In this document: positions 63,815-64,000 of the stretch, piece by piece | Position numbering within the stretch: the first letter of the stretch is position 1 | How the letters are laid out: each line of letters opens with the position of its first letter | Assembly: GCA_030737835.1 (NCBI GenBank) | Contig: CM060850.1 | Location: forward strand, 4,470,015-4,534,014 | Reading direction: 5' to 3' | DNA length: 64,000 bases | DNA from: Acorus gramineus | Taxonomy: Eukaryota; Streptophyta; Magnoliopsida; Acorales; Acoraceae | Made by a program: the position numbers and the translations under genes | Notes under the pieces: generated by a model | Told to the model about the DNA's origin: nothing | The model's database searches: none | What the model saw: only the letters and a program-made list of their open reading frames with translations

Positions 63815-64000
63815 TTGTACAAAGATTTTCTGGGTTTATCCATCATATTTCTATGTTTATTTTTTTATCCAAATAACAACCAAGGGACTATGAAAAAAAT
63901 GTAAGTAAGTGTGCTTTCAATTGATTCAATATTTTATAGAAAAATATCTTATTAGACAAATATATATCATTTTTAAGTTTCGTTGAATTCGCGGTTAAAT
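63815..64000. mobile_element. further copy of the spacer MITE family, running off the window
   Basis: Closely resembles 55545-55735 of MITE A (cttattagacaaatatatat, catttttaagttt) in the same orientation. The rest lies beyond the window. Confidence 0.6.

Overview
The window is plant nuclear DNA. It is AT-rich between genes and carries four intron-containing protein genes of clear angiosperm type: two type-IIB autoinhibited Ca2+-ATPases, a RING-tailed KIN-7 kinesin and a double B-box transcription factor. The spacers are full of miniature inverted-repeat transposons and LTR relics. GC-rich first exons in the ATPase and B-box genes, against very AT-rich introns and spacers, might suggest a non-grass monocot or early-diverging angiosperm, but I cannot name the species. 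I saw no tRNA, rRNA, CRISPR or prokaryotic features.

Layout: 1-2005 is unique left flank with a copia-like LTR piece. 2006-12676 is unit 1 of a direct tandem segmental duplication carrying ATPase copy A (coding 5041-9095, minus strand). 12692-28964 is unit 2 carrying ATPase copy B (17017-20962, minus strand). Both copies encode 1003 residues in three exons and differ by only five amino acids. Unit 2 is longer because it keeps about 1.46 kb downstream of the gene, about 0.53 kb just upstream, and about 4.16 kb further upstream that unit 1 lacks. That last block holds two Mutator-like MITEs with 9-bp target duplications, plus an older diverged third copy of the upstream region that preserves the empty insertion site of each. 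28965-34617 is intergenic. 34618-54151 (plus strand) is a 24-exon KIN-7D-type kinesin of 1056 residues with MITEs in its longest introns. 54152-60896 is a repeat-rich spacer containing two related Mutator-like MITEs in opposite orientation. 60897-61876 (minus strand) is a three-exon BBX20/BBX21-type gene of 274 residues. The right edge (62100-64000) holds simple tandem arrays and a further copy of the spacer MITE family that runs off the window.

The genes do not form a pathway. The two pumps are a recent tandem pair expected to share one job, calmodulin-regulated Ca2+ export. Copy A carries changes at positions where copy B matches the family, including serine for threonine in the TGES dephosphorylation motif. 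The kinesin and B-box genes are independent neighbours. The points most worth checking are intron 1 of the ATPase, which splits the TGES codons and is bounded by an 11-bp direct repeat as if gained by an insertion, the TGES change in copy A, and the reconstructable order of duplication, MITE insertion and deletion.
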